Assembly: GCA_900498245.1 (NCBI GenBank)
Contig: LS998015.1
Location: 2,737,306 to 2,773,414, forward strand
From: Candidatus Zixiibacteriota bacterium
GTDB taxonomy: Bacteria; Zixibacteria; MSB-5A5; GN15; PGXB01
Reading direction: 5' to 3'
Length of the DNA stretch: 36,109 nucleotides
Positions 1-6,836 of this stretch are shown one piece after another; position 1 is the stretch's first letter, and every line of letters starts with the position of its first letter. The notes beneath the pieces are model-generated. The model did no database searches. It saw nothing but the letters and a program-made list of their open reading frames with translations, and had not been told where the DNA came from. A program made the position numbers and the translations under genes.

Positions 1-16
1 TAATCGATGTGAGGTG

Positions 17-53
17 AAAATAAAAAAGGGGCATCATGCAGGAATGATGCCCC
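17..53 (-). terminator. Rho-independent terminator of the pilin-like gene
   Basis: A perfect 10-bp stem (GGGGCATCAT / ATGATGCCCC at 28-37 and 44-53) with a 6-nt loop lies just past the pilin stop codon. In the minus direction it is followed at once by a T-rich tract (TTTTTTATTTT, 27 down to 17). This is a textbook intrinsic terminator for the pilin transcript. Confidence 0.9.
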
Positions 54-74
54 AAGGGAAATATAAGGAGATTT

Positions 75-497
75 TTACAGAACGGCATCGTCGGACAGGC
101 AGGTCAAGATTCCGGTATCATCGACTTGCCAGACATCGGGAGCGGGATCATCATCGATATTGCCGGAGGTGGCGGTAGCGGTGAACGAAGCGGCGTCACC
201 GACAATCGTATAAGTGTATCGCGCAGGAGGGGTAATCTCGACCCAGATGCGCGCAAAAGCCTGAGGGGCGGCGGCGCTGGCCGGACCGGCCGGAATCCAA
301 TACCCTATTCCCTGCTGGCGGTAAGTAGTTTCATTGATATATATCTGTCTTAAAATGGCTTTGGCTTCGGATTGCTTGTGTTTACTTACGGCGGTCGAAT
401 AACGCGGAATGGCCATGGCGGCCAGGATGCCAATTATTACAACAACTATCATCAACTCAATCAGGGTAAAACCGGAGTGGTTTCTATATTTGTTCAT
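75..497 (-). CDS. Type IV prepilin-like / pseudopilin protein
   Basis: A 140-residue protein with a class III (prepilin) signal. The short basic leader MNKYRNHSG is followed by FTLIELMIVVVIIGILAAMAI, so cleavage is expected after Gly9, leaving Phe as residue 1 and the conserved Glu at mature position 5. The hydrophobic alpha-1 stretch continues to about residue 35. The C-terminal half is a small globular domain with one Cys, so no disulphide loop is obvious. The family includes major type IV pilins and type II secretion pseudopilins; from length alone (131 residues mature) either is possible. A GAGGTGA ribosome site lies 3 nt before the ATG. The gene stands alone between its own sigma-54-type promoter and its own terminator, with a sigma-54 activator gene just upstream. 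That arrangement favours a regulated major pilin (PilA-like) over a minor pseudopilin of an operon, but no other pilus gene is in the window. Confidence 0.9.
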   Translation of the reverse strand: MNKYRNHSGFTLIELMIVVVIIGILAAMAIPRYSTAVSKHKQSEAKAILRQIYINETTYRQQGIGYWIPAGPASAAAPQAFARIWVEITPPARYTYTIVGDAASFTATATSGNIDDDPAPDVWQVDDTGILTCLSDDAVL

Positions 498-548
498 GAC
501 TCACCTCACTGGGATAGTCTTTTTTTTCGTTTACAAAAGGGATGATGG

Positions 549-564
549 TGCAAATCCCGTTCCC
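549..564 (-). promoter_or_regulatory. Sigma-54 (RpoN) promoter of the pilin-like gene
   Basis: On the minus strand this reads GGGAACGGGATTTGCA against the consensus TGGCACGNNNNTTGCA. The GG (-24) and GC (-12) are exactly 10 nt apart, and A, C, G and TTGCA also match. It sits 52 nt before the pilin start codon, so transcription would begin near 538. The adjacent NtrC-type regulator is the natural candidate activator. Enhancer sites were not identified. Confidence 0.75.
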
Positions 565-673
565 ACGGGAATAAATCGGAAAGGGAAAATTATTTCAAAG
601 CGAAATTGACGGGAAGGGTCCTATATTGTTCAAAAAATGCACTATCGCGCGGGGAAAACAATGATGACAGGTT

Positions 674-2038
674 TTATTTGGTTTTGTCGACCAATTTGTA
701 CCGTTCCAGTTTGCGGTAAAGGGTAGAACTGTCAATACCGAGCATCTCGGCCGCTTTCGATTTCTTTCCCTGGGCCTGATTCATAATGTAGTAAATATAT
801 GCTTTCTCTATCGACTCCAGGGTCGGAGTCTCGGGAGCATCTTTAGAGACAACCGAAACCGGACGATCCTCCGATAATTTAGCCGGAAATTCGGATAACT
901 CTATAGTTTGACTGTGAGAAAGAAGAACGGCCCGCTCGATGCAATTTTCCAGTTCGCGGACATTGCCGGGCCAATCGTATTTATGCAGAGCCTGCATCGC
1001 TTCAGGGCTTATCAATTTGGTCTCGACGCCGGTGCGACGGCAAAACAGGTCGACAAAATGGCGCGCCAGAATGGCGATATCTTCAGTCCTTTCCCGGAGG
1101 GCGGGAATATGAATAGGAATGACGTTCAGACGGTAAAATAGATCGGAGCGGAAACGGCCGCCTTTGACATCTTCCTCCAGTTCGGCGTTGGTGGCGGCAA
1201 TGAGACGGACATCGACCTCGACCGGTTTCGTATCTCCCACCGGAGTGAACGACTTATCTTCGAGGACCCGCAGTAATTTCATCTGGATAGCCGGGGAAGT
1301 ATTGCCGACCTCATCGAGGAAGAAAGTGCCGCCATCGGCGACCTTAAAGAGGCCGTCTTTATCTTTTATGGCGCCGGTGAACGAGCCTTTTTTGTATCCG
1401 AAAAGTTCCGATTCCAGAAGGGTCTCCGGCAGGGCGGCGCAATTGATGGTAACAAAGGGGCCGGCCGCCCGGTTGGAATAGGAATGGATGGCCCTGGCGA
1501 TCAGGTCCTTACCGGTACCGGATTCGCCGCGAATGAGGATGGTCGATTCGGTCCCGGAAACGCGCTGGACCAGCTTTTTGAGTTCGACAATTTCCTCGGA
1601 CTGTCCAATGAAGTTATCGAGTGAGAATTCGTGGCGAAGTTGCTTTTTGAGACTGTCATTTTCCTTTTTCAGTTTGCGCCGACTATTGGATTTTTCGATG
1701 ACCAGTTTGATTTCATCGACTTTGAACGGTTTGGTGACATAATCGAGCGCCCCCTCTTTCATCGCTTCGACAGCCGTATCGACGGAGGCGAAGGCGGTCA
1801 TAACGATGAAATCAATCTCGGGGCGGCGGCCCTTGATTTCTTTCAGGAGGTCGAGGCCGCTCATTTCGGGCATCATCAAATCGGCAATTATCAAATCATA
1901 ACTTTGGGCGGCGGCAAGTTGTACGGCTTCATACGGCGAAGTGGTCGTTTCGACTTTATATCCTTCCTTGGATAGAAATATTTCCATGAATTCGCACATC
2001 GATTGCTCGTCATCGACAACCAGGATTTTTCCGGACAT
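674..2038 (-). CDS. Sigma-54-dependent NtrC-family response regulator
   Basis: 454 residues with the complete three-domain layout. The receiver domain (1-120) has the acidic pair D9/D10, phosphoacceptor D53, T81 and K103. The AAA+ sigma-54 activation domain (about 142-375) has Walker A GESGTGKD (171-178), the sigma-54-contacting loop GSFTGA (218-223, a variant of GAFTGA) and Walker B FFLDEVG. A Fis-type helix-turn-helix at the end contains KSKAAEMLGIDSSTLYRKL. Phosphorylation of such proteins releases ATPase activity that opens RpoN promoters. The pilin-like gene downstream carries an RpoN promoter, so a PilR-like role is plausible; ZraR/AtoC-like is the alternative. No partner histidine kinase is in the window. 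GAGG lies 8 nt before the ATG. Confidence 0.93.
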   Translation of the reverse strand: MSGKILVVDDEQSMCEFMEIFLSKEGYKVETTTSPYEAVQLAAAQSYDLIIADLMMPEMSGLDLLKEIKGRRPEIDFIVMTAFASVDTAVEAMKEGALDYVTKPFKVDEIKLVIEKSNSRRKLKKENDSLKKQLRHEFSLDNFIGQSEEIVELKKLVQRVSGTESTILIRGESGTGKDLIARAIHSYSNRAAGPFVTINCAALPETLLESELFGYKKGSFTGAIKDKDGLFKVADGGTFFLDEVGNTSPAIQMKLLRVLEDKSFTPVGDTKPVEVDVRLIAATNAELEEDVKGGRFRSDLFYRLNVIPIHIPALRERTEDIAILARHFVDLFCRRTGVETKLISPEAMQALHKYDWPGNVRELENCIERAVLLSHSQTIELSEFPAKLSEDRPVSVVSKDAPETPTLESIEKAYIYYIMNQAQGKKSKAAEMLGIDSSTLYRKLERYKLVDKTK

Positions 2039-2213
2039 TAGATTTCCTCAGAGTAATAGCGGCCAGCCTTCATATCAAGAAAGATTTCGGCAGAATGAGA
2101 TGTTATCTGAAGAAATCTTCGAAATGTTGTTCAGGAATTGGTCAGGTGAATTTTGTTGAATCGCGCTGCGTATATAGGTTAATTGCCATTAATATTTTAG
2201 CAGGAGTTTGAAA

Positions 2214-2996
2214 ATGCTCAAGAAACTGGAAGAGGCGCTGAATTTATATATTCGCCCGGGCTCGTTCCCCCTGGCGGTAAGAATGGTGAAGGAAGAGGAA
2301 AGGCTTTCCGAGAGGACCAAGCGGCCGCATCGGGATCTCAATATTCAGGTGGCGATCTGCCAGACTTTTTCCATCGCCCGGCGCTACGGCTGGCAAGTGG
2401 CGGTGGGAGCGGAAGATATCAATTGTCCCCTGGCGCTGACGGCTTTCGGATTCAAAGAGGAAATCGAGACTTTTTCCTGCGGAGAAATGTGCGCCGGAAT
2501 GTTTACGGAAACGAAATCGGCCGGGGCCCGGACGGAGGCGGAAGTGCCCAAGTTTTCGTTCCGGGAATATAAGTATGTTCTGGCGGCGCCGATCGGCCGG
2601 GCCGATTTTGTGCCGCATATCTATTTGATTTATGGAAATTCCGCTCAAATCATGCGGCTTATGACGGCGGTGCTCTATAAAGACGGCGGGTATTTGACCA
2701 GCCGCTTTTCGGGCCGTCTTGACTGCGCCGATATTTGTATCGAAACGATGCGGTCCGGAAAGGCGCAAATCATACTTCCCTGCTACGGCGACCGGGTATT
2801 CGGCCAGACGCAGGACGACGAAATGGCGATGGCGATTCCGGCCGGCAAAGAAGAAGAATTAATTGCCGGGCTGGAGGGAACGCATAAAGGGGGCATCCGC
2901 TATCCGATGCCGACATTTCTCCGATATACACCGCAATATCCCAAGCATTATTATAAATTGTTCGAAGGTTGGGAAAAGGAGGCGAAGACCAAGTGA
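2214..2996 (+). CDS. DUF169 family protein (COG2043)
   Basis: A 260-residue protein that I recognise as DUF169 from the N-terminal pattern YIRPGSFPLAVRMVKEEE and the later cysteine-containing segments (NCPLALTAFGF, FSCGEMCAGMF, LDCADICIE, IILPCYGDRVFGQTQDDEM). Function is not established for the family; members are common in anaerobes and methanogens. Several conserved Cys could bind a metal, but I cannot show it. Start choice: AGGAG at 2202-2206 is well spaced (7 nt) for the ATG at 2214, whereas the upstream in-frame TTG at 2208 lies only 1 nt past it. The stop codon overlaps the GTG of the next gene (GTGA), so the two are very likely co-translated. Confidence 0.8.
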   Translation: MLKKLEEALNLYIRPGSFPLAVRMVKEEERLSERTKRPHRDLNIQVAICQTFSIARRYGWQVAVGAEDINCPLALTAFGFKEEIETFSCGEMCAGMFTETKSAGARTEAEVPKFSFREYKYVLAAPIGRADFVPHIYLIYGNSAQIMRLMTAVLYKDGGYLTSRFSGRLDCADICIETMRSGKAQIILPCYGDRVFGQTQDDEMAMAIPAGKEEELIAGLEGTHKGGIRYPMPTFLRYTPQYPKHYYKLFEGWEKEAKTK

Positions 2997-3991
2997 AAAA
3001 GGGACTATCGCATCGCGAAAGAATTGCAGCCATTATGAAAGGGGAACGGCCCGATCGGCCGGCGGTGTCACTCTGGCGGCATTTTTATCACAGGGAAGCC
3101 ACAGCGGAAGGACTGGCGGAAGCGATGCTTGCATATCAGAAAAAATACGATTGGGATTTCATGAAGATAAATCCCCGGGCCAGTTATCATGTGGAGGATT
3201 GGGGAAACAATTTGGAATGGTCGCATGATGAATTCAAGAAGCACATTAAATTAAATTTTGCGGTCAAGCGACTGGAAGATTGGGAGAGCATAGGGATTTT
3301 GAATCCGACGGCCGGAGTACTGGGGGAGCACTTGAAGGCTATCAGATTAATAAGAAAAGGAGCGGGGATCGATTTGCCGCTATTCATGACAATCTTCTCG
3401 CCGATATCTATCGCCGGGGATTTGGTTCCCGACGGCGGAATGCTCAGCAAGCATCTCGGGGCCGCGCCGGACCGGGTGCTGGAGGCAATCCAAAACATAA
3501 CAATCACTTTCGAGCGATATGCCGCCGAAATTCGGAATGCGGGAGCGGACGGGATATTTTTCGCAACGACGGAATGGGCCTCGGCAGATGCAATGACATA
3601 TGAGAGTTATGAGGAATTGGCCCGACCCTTCGATCTCCGCATTCTAAAGGCCGCCGGCGACGGACTCAATATTTTGCATGTTTGCGGAAGCAATAATTTC
3701 TTGAAAGAATTGTCCGATTACCCGGCGCCCCTGGTCAACTGGGACGGCTGCAATCCGACCAACGCTAATCTTGACAGGGGGTTGGAGATGCTGACAGGAA
3801 AAACCGTGATAGGAGGAATCGACCATACAGGGTGGCTCCTGCGGGCAACGCCGAATGAAATCAGAAATGAAATCGCCCGTTTGAAAGAGCGATATGAGGG
3901 CAGGAAGGTAATATTCGGCCCGGGGTGTACTTATGAAGCGGCTGTACCCGAGAAAAATATCGCGGCATTAAGAGAGGAATTTGGCTGCTGA
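2993..3991 (+). CDS. UroD-superfamily protein, corrinoid methyltransferase (MtaA/MtbA)-like
   Basis: A 332-residue TIM-barrel protein of the uroporphyrinogen-decarboxylase superfamily. It lacks the N-terminal RQAGRY-type substrate motif of haem-pathway HemE. It does carry the H-x-C ... C zinc pattern of methylcobamide:CoM-type methyltransferases: HVCG (H229, C231) and Cys in FGPGCTY (C312), about 80 residues apart, as in MtaA/MtbA. It is therefore more likely to move a methyl group to or from a corrinoid protein or thiol than to make coproporphyrinogen. The GTG start at 2993 overlaps the DUF169 stop (GTGA) and follows AGGAGG at 2977-2982; an upstream TTG at 2969 would lie before that site. 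The substrate is unknown. The nearest cobalamin-binding proteins in the window are the mutase subunits, which are not methyl carriers. Confidence 0.8.
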   Translation: MKKGLSHRERIAAIMKGERPDRPAVSLWRHFYHREATAEGLAEAMLAYQKKYDWDFMKINPRASYHVEDWGNNLEWSHDEFKKHIKLNFAVKRLEDWESIGILNPTAGVLGEHLKAIRLIRKGAGIDLPLFMTIFSPISIAGDLVPDGGMLSKHLGAAPDRVLEAIQNITITFERYAAEIRNAGADGIFFATTEWASADAMTYESYEELARPFDLRILKAAGDGLNILHVCGSNNFLKELSDYPAPLVNWDGCNPTNANLDRGLEMLTGKTVIGGIDHTGWLLRATPNEIRNEIARLKERYEGRKVIFGPGCTYEAAVPEKNIAALREEFGC

Positions 3992-4002
3992 CGACAATTC
4001 TC

Positions 4003-4374
4003 TTATGGTTCGGGTGAAGCATCTCTTTTCGGGGAATTTTGAACTATCAAGAGTCTATCATCAGTAATCAGCAATCTTTCATATAGAGGGCGGGTATCAA
4101 GCGGCTGGCGGATGCCGATACATCCTTTTGTTCCAGGCACACCGCCGTCAGGATGAATCAGCAGACCGAAGCGATCAGTATTGAATTGGGGTATCAAACG
4201 GGCTTTCCAGCCAAAGCCGTGAAAATCAATCATCCCTTTCTCTTCAGTTAGTACGGGTCGCTGAATGAAATAGATTCCGTCGGGCAATGATCCTCTGCCC
4301 CACGGCCCGCTAACGGCGGGCCAAGATCCTCCGCGGGGGTCGATAAGGTTATTTTCGATCAATTTCCAGGACAT
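4003..4374 (-). CDS. Small L,D-transpeptidase-like (HPDGG-PGTxGCIG motif) protein
   Basis: A 123-residue protein whose centre reads GLLIHPDGGVPGTKGCIGI (H74, C85). This His...GxxGC arrangement resembles the catalytic site of YkuD-type L,D-transpeptidases and especially the DUF2778/Tlde1 branch, where the His and Cys are also close together. Preceding segments PDGIYFI and FHGFGWKARLIP fit the beta-rich fold. No signal peptide or membrane segment is visible, so how it would reach peptidoglycan is unclear. AAAGGAGGAG directly precedes the ATG, a very strong ribosome site. It converges on the methyltransferase-like gene (11 nt between stops). Immunity or secretion partners of an effector are not evident nearby. 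Confidence 0.65.
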   Translation of the reverse strand: MSWKLIENNLIDPRGGSWPAVSGPWGRGSLPDGIYFIQRPVLTEEKGMIDFHGFGWKARLIPQFNTDRFGLLIHPDGGVPGTKGCIGIRQPLDTRPLYERLLITDDRLLIVQNSPKRDASPEP

Positions 4375-4460
4375 TCTCCTCCTTTCAAAGACAAGCCGAT
4401 TTCCAGAATAGGGCTCCTACACTCCCGAGAAAGCGAAACAACATCAAAAAGATATTTTAA

Positions 4461-4489
4461 TTGACACCAAATCAGCGCTATAGCATATT
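4461..4489 (+). promoter_or_regulatory. Sigma-70-type promoter for the small membrane protein/BlaI-like pair
   Basis: A perfect -35 TTGACA (4461-4466), a 17-nt spacer and -10 CATATT (4484-4489, 4 of 6 matches) lie 27 nt before the ATG at 4516. The spacer end holds the palindrome GCTATAGC (4477-4484). Confidence 0.65.
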
Positions 4490-4510
4490 CACAGCAACTT
4501 TACCGAGGAG

Positions 4511-4520
4511 TACATATGTT
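4511..4520 (+). promoter_or_regulatory. Possible BlaI/MecI-type operator half-palindrome
   Basis: TACATATGTT matches the TACA-N2-TGTA core described for BlaI/MecI/CopY operators at all but the last base. It overlaps the start codon of the 50-residue gene, just downstream of the promoter. A BlaI-like repressor is encoded by the second gene of this unit, so autorepression is plausible. A 10-bp near match can occur by chance. Confidence 0.3.
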
Positions 4521-4668
4521 TTGGGGAATAGCATTTCTGATTGCCGGGGCTTTGCTTTTATTGTCACGATTGAATGTCATTCCGGGTGATTTTTGGGATT
4601 ATCTGATTCCCATCGTTTTAATTGCCCTGGGCGCCAAAATGATTTTTGACCGCAAGCGCCGCTGGTGA
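4516..4668 (+). CDS. 50-residue membrane protein (LiaI/LiaF-like transmembrane unit)
   Basis: Reads MFWGIAFLIAGALLLLSRLN, then VIPGDFWDYLIPIVLIALGA, then KMIFDRKRRW. Two hydrophobic helices are separated by a PGDFWDYL turn, with a basic tail. This pattern is characteristic of the LiaI/LiaF-like (DUF5668) transmembrane unit, seen here as a stand-alone protein. GAGGAG (4505-4510) lies 5 nt before the ATG. Its stop codon TGA overlaps the ATG of the BlaI-like gene (TGATG), implying translational coupling. A membrane sensor or partner role for the repressor is only inference. Confidence 0.7.
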   Translation: MFWGIAFLIAGALLLLSRLNVIPGDFWDYLIPIVLIALGAKMIFDRKRRW

Positions 4669-5051
4669 TGGAAAGTTCGGAGAAGCCGGCGGTTATTTAT
4701 CATCCGTCGCGCCCCGGTCTCGAGAAATTCTGGGGGAAGTTGGAGGCGGAGCTTTTGGAAATTATATGGAGCAACGGCCCGATGACTGTTAAGCGGGCCC
4801 TTTTTTTTATCAGAAAAAAACGCCTTTATGCCTATACAACAATAATGACAATGATGAATCATCTGGTCAATAAAGGAATCCTTCGCCGCGAGAAGCAGGG
4901 GCATTCATTCATGTATTATCCGACGGTTTCAAAAGATGAATTTCTCAGGTCGGCGGCGGATGAGATAATTTCCGGACTGCTGGCTGATTTCCCCGAAATC
5001 GCGGAGCCGCTGATCAGCGACCGATCCAAGCGCTTGAAACGGCGCAAGTAA
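4668..5051 (+). CDS. BlaI/MecI/CopY-family transcriptional repressor
   Basis: A 127-residue protein with the penicillinase-repressor winged helix: LEAELLEIIWSNGPMTVKRA, then YAYTTIMTMMNHLVNKGILRR and the wing KQGHSFMYYPTV, followed by a short dimerisation helix region (DEFLRSAADEIISGLLADF). Family members dimerise on TACA-N2-TGTA operators and are released by proteolysis (BlaR1/MecR1) or metal (CopY). No BlaR1-like protease or Cys-rich copper motif is present here, so the inducer is unknown. The ATG at 4668 overlaps the stop of the 50-residue membrane protein; an in-frame GTG one codon upstream is less likely. Confidence 0.85.
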   Translation: MESSEKPAVIYHPSRPGLEKFWGKLEAELLEIIWSNGPMTVKRALFFIRKKRLYAYTTIMTMMNHLVNKGILRREKQGHSFMYYPTVSKDEFLRSAADEIISGLLADFPEIAEPLISDRSKRLKRRK

Positions 5052-5095
5052 TTGGTCGGCAATCAATTAAATCAATTTCAGAATTGAACTTAATC

Positions 5096-5104
5096 TGCTA
5101 ATAT
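5096..5104 (+). promoter_or_regulatory. Probable extended -10 promoter of the zinc-ribbon membrane protein
   Basis: TGCTAATAT has the TG extension plus the TAATAT hexamer. Transcription would start near 5111, which is compatible with the ATG at 5133 but not with the upstream TTG at 5106. No good -35 is visible. Confidence 0.35.
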
Positions 5105-5132
5105 TTTGAACATTTTTTCCGATATACTTACT

Positions 5133-5936
5133 ATGCGGAAAATTATCTTTATCGTTTTCCTTCTAATTACAGCGACTACGGCCATGGCCGGCGATGCCTT
5201 TATTTCCGAAAAGATGGGCTGTCTTCTGGTGATCCCCCCTGGTTGGACGATCGATACCAGTATTGCCGATGAAATAATGCTTGTTGAAGCCGAAAATACG
5301 GCCGTCTATGTCTCGGTTAAAAGGTATCCGATTTCATCGGCGAATCAGATTGGATCGGAGGATGATCTGGCCAGCGCCATTACGGGGTTGTATAGCAAAT
5401 TGGGTGTCAATCCAGTGTCCGGAGAAAAACCGAAATTCGCCATTAAGAACGGCAGGGCGGAATTTGAATCCGATTTCATGAGCCGTGACGCCGGCGGTAT
5501 CATTCGAGATCATAAATATCTGAAAGGTGTCATTACCCGCCTTAACCATGACGGGCAGGTTCTCTATCTGATAATCGCGGCCGCACCGATAGAAGATTAT
5601 ATCCAGGCGTATCCTCAGATTCAGTCAATAGTAAACTCCTTTCATATCACGGGGGACATGGCATCGGATCTTTTTGTGAAATCCGGAAGCGGTTTATATA
5701 AATATTTGCTTCTGGGGATCATTGCCGCCCTCAGTATATTTTTCTTCACCCGCAACCGCCGGGTCCAAAGATCGATAAATCCGCTGGGAGGCGACAGCGG
5801 TAATTTCTGGAGATGCGTATCCTGCGGTCGTGTCAATCATATCGACAACCGCTTCTGTCATCGCTGCGGAGAAGAGCGGCATATCATAAAGGCCGCACAT
5901 ACGACGGGGACGACAAATCCCGCCGGGGACAAGTAA
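5133..5936 (+). CDS. Exported/membrane-anchored protein with C-terminal zinc ribbon, unknown function
   Basis: 267 residues. An N-terminal signal peptide (MRKIIFIVFLLITATTAMA, cleavage before GDA) leads into an extracytoplasmic domain of about 160 residues beginning ISEKMGCLLVIPPGW. A transmembrane helix follows (about 189-205, YLLLGIIAALSIFFF), then a basic stop-transfer TRNRR and a cytoplasmic C-terminal zinc ribbon with CVSC and CHRC pairs (C228, C231, C242, C245). The outer domain resembles small stress- or detergent-type beta domains of secreted proteins, but I cannot name a family. The start is placed at the ATG that begins the signal peptide; the longer TTG start at 5106 would bury it and sits in the predicted promoter. 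It converges on the epimerase gene with 2 nt between stop codons. Confidence 0.75.
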   Translation: MRKIIFIVFLLITATTAMAGDAFISEKMGCLLVIPPGWTIDTSIADEIMLVEAENTAVYVSVKRYPISSANQIGSEDDLASAITGLYSKLGVNPVSGEKPKFAIKNGRAEFESDFMSRDAGGIIRDHKYLKGVITRLNHDGQVLYLIIAAAPIEDYIQAYPQIQSIVNSFHITGDMASDLFVKSGSGLYKYLLLGIIAALSIFFFTRNRRVQRSINPLGGDSGNFWRCVSCGRVNHIDNRFCHRCGEERHIIKAAHTTGTTNPAGDK

Positions 5937-5938
5937 AT

Positions 5939-6334
5939 TTATTCTTCTTCCAACTCAATCAGGACATTTGAAAATGACGACGGGTGCACGAAGGCAATCT
6001 TATGCCCTTCGGCGCCAATGCGAGGAATCTGGTCGACCAGACGGAACCCTTTGCTTTTAAGTTCTTCAAGTTTCCGATCGATATCGGGGACTTTTAAAGA
6101 AATATGATGTAAGCCGCCGCCCCGGTCATTGACAAATTTCTGTATGGGACTTGCGGAATCGGAGGAAGCGATGAGTTCAATATTTCCTGAAGCGGTTTTA
6201 AACAGGGCCAATTTGATTTTCTGCTCCGGCAGATCCCGGACCAGCCGGGGCGGTGCTCCGAGAAGTTCGGTATAGAGACGGATAGATTCATCCAAGTCCC
6301 GGACAGCGATGGCGGCATGGGAAAAGGCAATCAT
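5939..6334 (-). CDS. mce: Methylmalonyl-CoA epimerase
   Basis: 131 residues, the normal size for this vicinal-oxygen-chelate enzyme, which interconverts (2S)- and (2R)-methylmalonyl-CoA between propionyl-CoA carboxylase and the mutase. Two beta-alpha-beta-beta-beta modules are visible: FSHAAIAVRDLDESIRLYTELLG and GLHHISLKVPDIDRKLEELKSKG. Candidate metal ligands are H6, E53, H76/H77 and E127 (LIELE). The start is taken at the ATG giving MIAFSHAAIAV, 4 nt past the lipoprotein stop; the longer upstream reading is just the end of the lipoprotein gene in another frame. It is the last gene of the acyl-CoA block. Confidence 0.93.
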   Translation of the reverse strand: MIAFSHAAIAVRDLDESIRLYTELLGAPPRLVRDLPEQKIKLALFKTASGNIELIASSDSASPIQKFVNDRGGGLHHISLKVPDIDRKLEELKSKGFRLVDQIPRIGAEGHKIAFVHPSSFSNVLIELEEE

Positions 6335-6338
6335 ACTT

Positions 6339-6836
6339 TTATTGACCCCCGGTCGCCGAGTCATAGGCCCTTTTAGCCTGCAAATACTCTTGTTCTTGTG
6401 TCCAGTTGGAGAAGAAAGGACGAATCCATTTGCCGAGATCACGATACAGTTTCAAGTTCGCGGGTTTCTCTTTAAGAGATCCGTCGACGGATTCGATCTT
6501 AACGCGAATGTGAGCGACGGCGGAATCTCCAAATAGCGAAATACTGTCAATTTCGAGTCCGGGGACGGAATCAGCGGACATTTTTCTTACCGCATTCATT
6601 TCCAGAAAATCAGATAAGGATTTATCCATTTTATAATAGGCAAATTCATTGTCATAGATAACAGTCTTATCCCCTTCATGAAGACGCATGAAAGCCTCGG
6701 TCAGGGTTTTTCGAATGGCCGCTTTGTCGGTTTCATCGGAAGAAGCAGAAGCCGCCCCCCCCGTCTTCTTTTCCCCGGCACACCCGGACAAAACAACCAG
6801 CACAATCATAACGAGTGAAAAATATTTAATTTTCAT
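6339..6836 (-). CDS. Small lipoprotein of unknown function
   Basis: 165 residues. The signal [21 protein letters not shown] has a clean lipobox (LSGC, Cys19), so it should be lipidated and membrane-anchored. The rest is soluble and mixed alpha/beta: a helix ([20 protein letters not shown]) followed by strands ([21 protein letters not shown]). That is reminiscent of NTF2/SnoaL-like cone folds, but I cannot assign a family. GGGGAG lies 7 nt before the ATG. The start overlaps the end of the mutase gene by 11 nt and its stop is 4 nt before the epimerase, so it is co-transcribed with central CoA metabolism despite having no obvious metabolic role. Confidence 0.8.
   Translation of the reverse strand: MKIKYFSLVMIVLVVLSGCAGEKKTGGAASASSDETDKAAIRKTLTEAFMRLHEGDKTVIYDNEFAYYKMDKSLSDFLEMNAVRKMSADSVPGLEIDSISLFGDSAVAHIRVKIESVDGSLKEKPANLKLYRDLGKWIRPFFSNWTQEQEYLQAKRAYDSATGGQ

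Noticed and set aside
2208-2213. TTG start for the DUF169 gene
   Set aside because: It lies 1 nt past the AGGAG site; the ATG two codons later is correctly spaced.
2993-3991. Haem-pathway uroporphyrinogen decarboxylase (hemE)
   Set aside because: The N-terminal RQAGRY-type motif is absent and a zinc-ligand HxC...C set is present, so it fits the methyltransferase branch.
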